This document shows positions 31,099-31,137 of a stretch of DNA of 31,137 nucleotides, piece by piece. Source of the DNA: CAZKMM01 sp964553915 (GTDB lineage Bacteria > RBG-13-61-14 > DRUE01); NCBI GenBank assembly GCA_964553915.1, contig CAZKMM010000015.1, positions 1 to 31,137 on the forward strand, read 5' to 3'. Both the position numbers and the translations under genes were made by a program. Numbering within the stretch: position 1 is the first letter of the stretch; each line of letters begins with the position of its first letter. The notes beneath the pieces were generated by a model that made no database searches, was not told where the DNA came from, and worked only from the letters and a program-made list of their open reading frames with translations.

Positions 31099-31137
31099 AT
31101 TACTCTTTCTTTTTTCAATTCCTCTAAATCTTTTTCA
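31095..31137 (-). CDS. Possible C-terminal end of a minus-strand gene (partial)
   Basis: On the minus strand an open frame enters at the right edge and reads EKDLEELKKERVI before stopping at TAA 31097-31095. The residues are typical of a charged coiled-coil end and the arrangement (stops overlapping by 3 bases) matches other convergent pairs here. Only 13 codons are visible, so it may be chance. Confidence 0.4.
   Translation of the reverse strand, partial: EKDLEELKKERVI

Noticed and set aside
1..31137. CRISPR arrays, insertion sequences, prophage genes, toxin-antitoxin or defence islands
   Set aside because: I saw no regularly spaced repeats, transposase, integrase or known defence domain; the genes are housekeeping, metabolic, envelope and signalling.

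Overview
The window is 31.1 kb of dense bacterial chromosome: 30 well-supported protein genes, a partial gene at each edge (the left one certain, the right one only a C-terminal stub), and two tRNA genes. The longest stretch without a protein gene is about 370 bases and holds the tRNA pair. I see no CRISPR array, insertion sequence, phage gene or integrase. The DNA has moderate GC, with purine-rich coding strands and proteins rich in Glu, Lys and Leu. LpxB, a TPR/outer-membrane beta-barrel protein, lipoproteins and Tat genes point to a Gram-negative (diderm) bacterium. Indolepyruvate:ferredoxin oxidoreductase beside an ADP-forming acyl-CoA synthetase alpha subunit points to anaerobic amino-acid fermentation. 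GC-rich tRNA acceptor stems would fit a thermophile, but that is weak inference. I cannot name the phylum; an uncultured candidate phylum is plausible.

Layout. 1-3030 (minus strand): a TPR/beta-barrel protein, a DUF1285 protein and the ADP-forming acyl-CoA synthetase alpha subunit. 3270-9102 (plus): an FrhB-like iron-sulfur protein, iorA, iorB, and a polytopic TMTC-like glycosyltransferase with TPRs. 8982-14827 (minus): a five-gene operon in the order nadK, recN, pmbA, PP2C phosphatase, Ser/Thr kinase. 14908-15073 (minus): tRNA-Val and tRNA-Asp. 15198-17609 (plus): a Mut7-C nuclease-like protein, a GAF-GGDEF diguanylate cyclase and a SprT/YgjP-like metallopeptidase. 17613-18272 (minus): an exported SagB-type nitroreductase. 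18325-21917 (plus): mutS2 and a secreted endonuclease/exonuclease/phosphatase-fold hydrolase. 21921-23471 (minus): a small lipoprotein and lpxB. 23532-24275 (plus): an NAD(P)-binding atypical SDR. 24328-28175 (plus): TPR protein, SUMF1-domain protein, apbE, tatA/B and tatC. 28320-31098 (plus): a degenerate membrane histidine-kinase-like protein overlapping an intact REC-histidine kinase.

Genes are packed tightly: ATGA, TTGA and TAATG stop/start overlaps are the rule inside operons, and convergent genes abut or overlap with no visible intrinsic terminator.

The most interesting structural signal is in the promoters. Several operon-first genes have a sigma-70-type -10 box only 7 or 8 bases before the ATG and no Shine-Dalgarno sequence, so their mRNAs should be leaderless (1602 minus, 15198 plus, 23471 minus, 23532 plus, 24328 plus, and more weakly 18325 plus). 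In two of them the -35 hexamer begins with an in-frame TTG that an ORF finder can mistake for the start codon. In contrast, most operon-internal genes and several other first genes carry clear Shine-Dalgarno sequences, three of them a GGAG motif exactly 7 bases before a TTG start. No feature here is plainly an undescribed defence or mobile system. The best candidates for new biology are the FrhB-IorAB redox locus, the pseudokinase/REC-kinase pair and the leaderless promoter rule.
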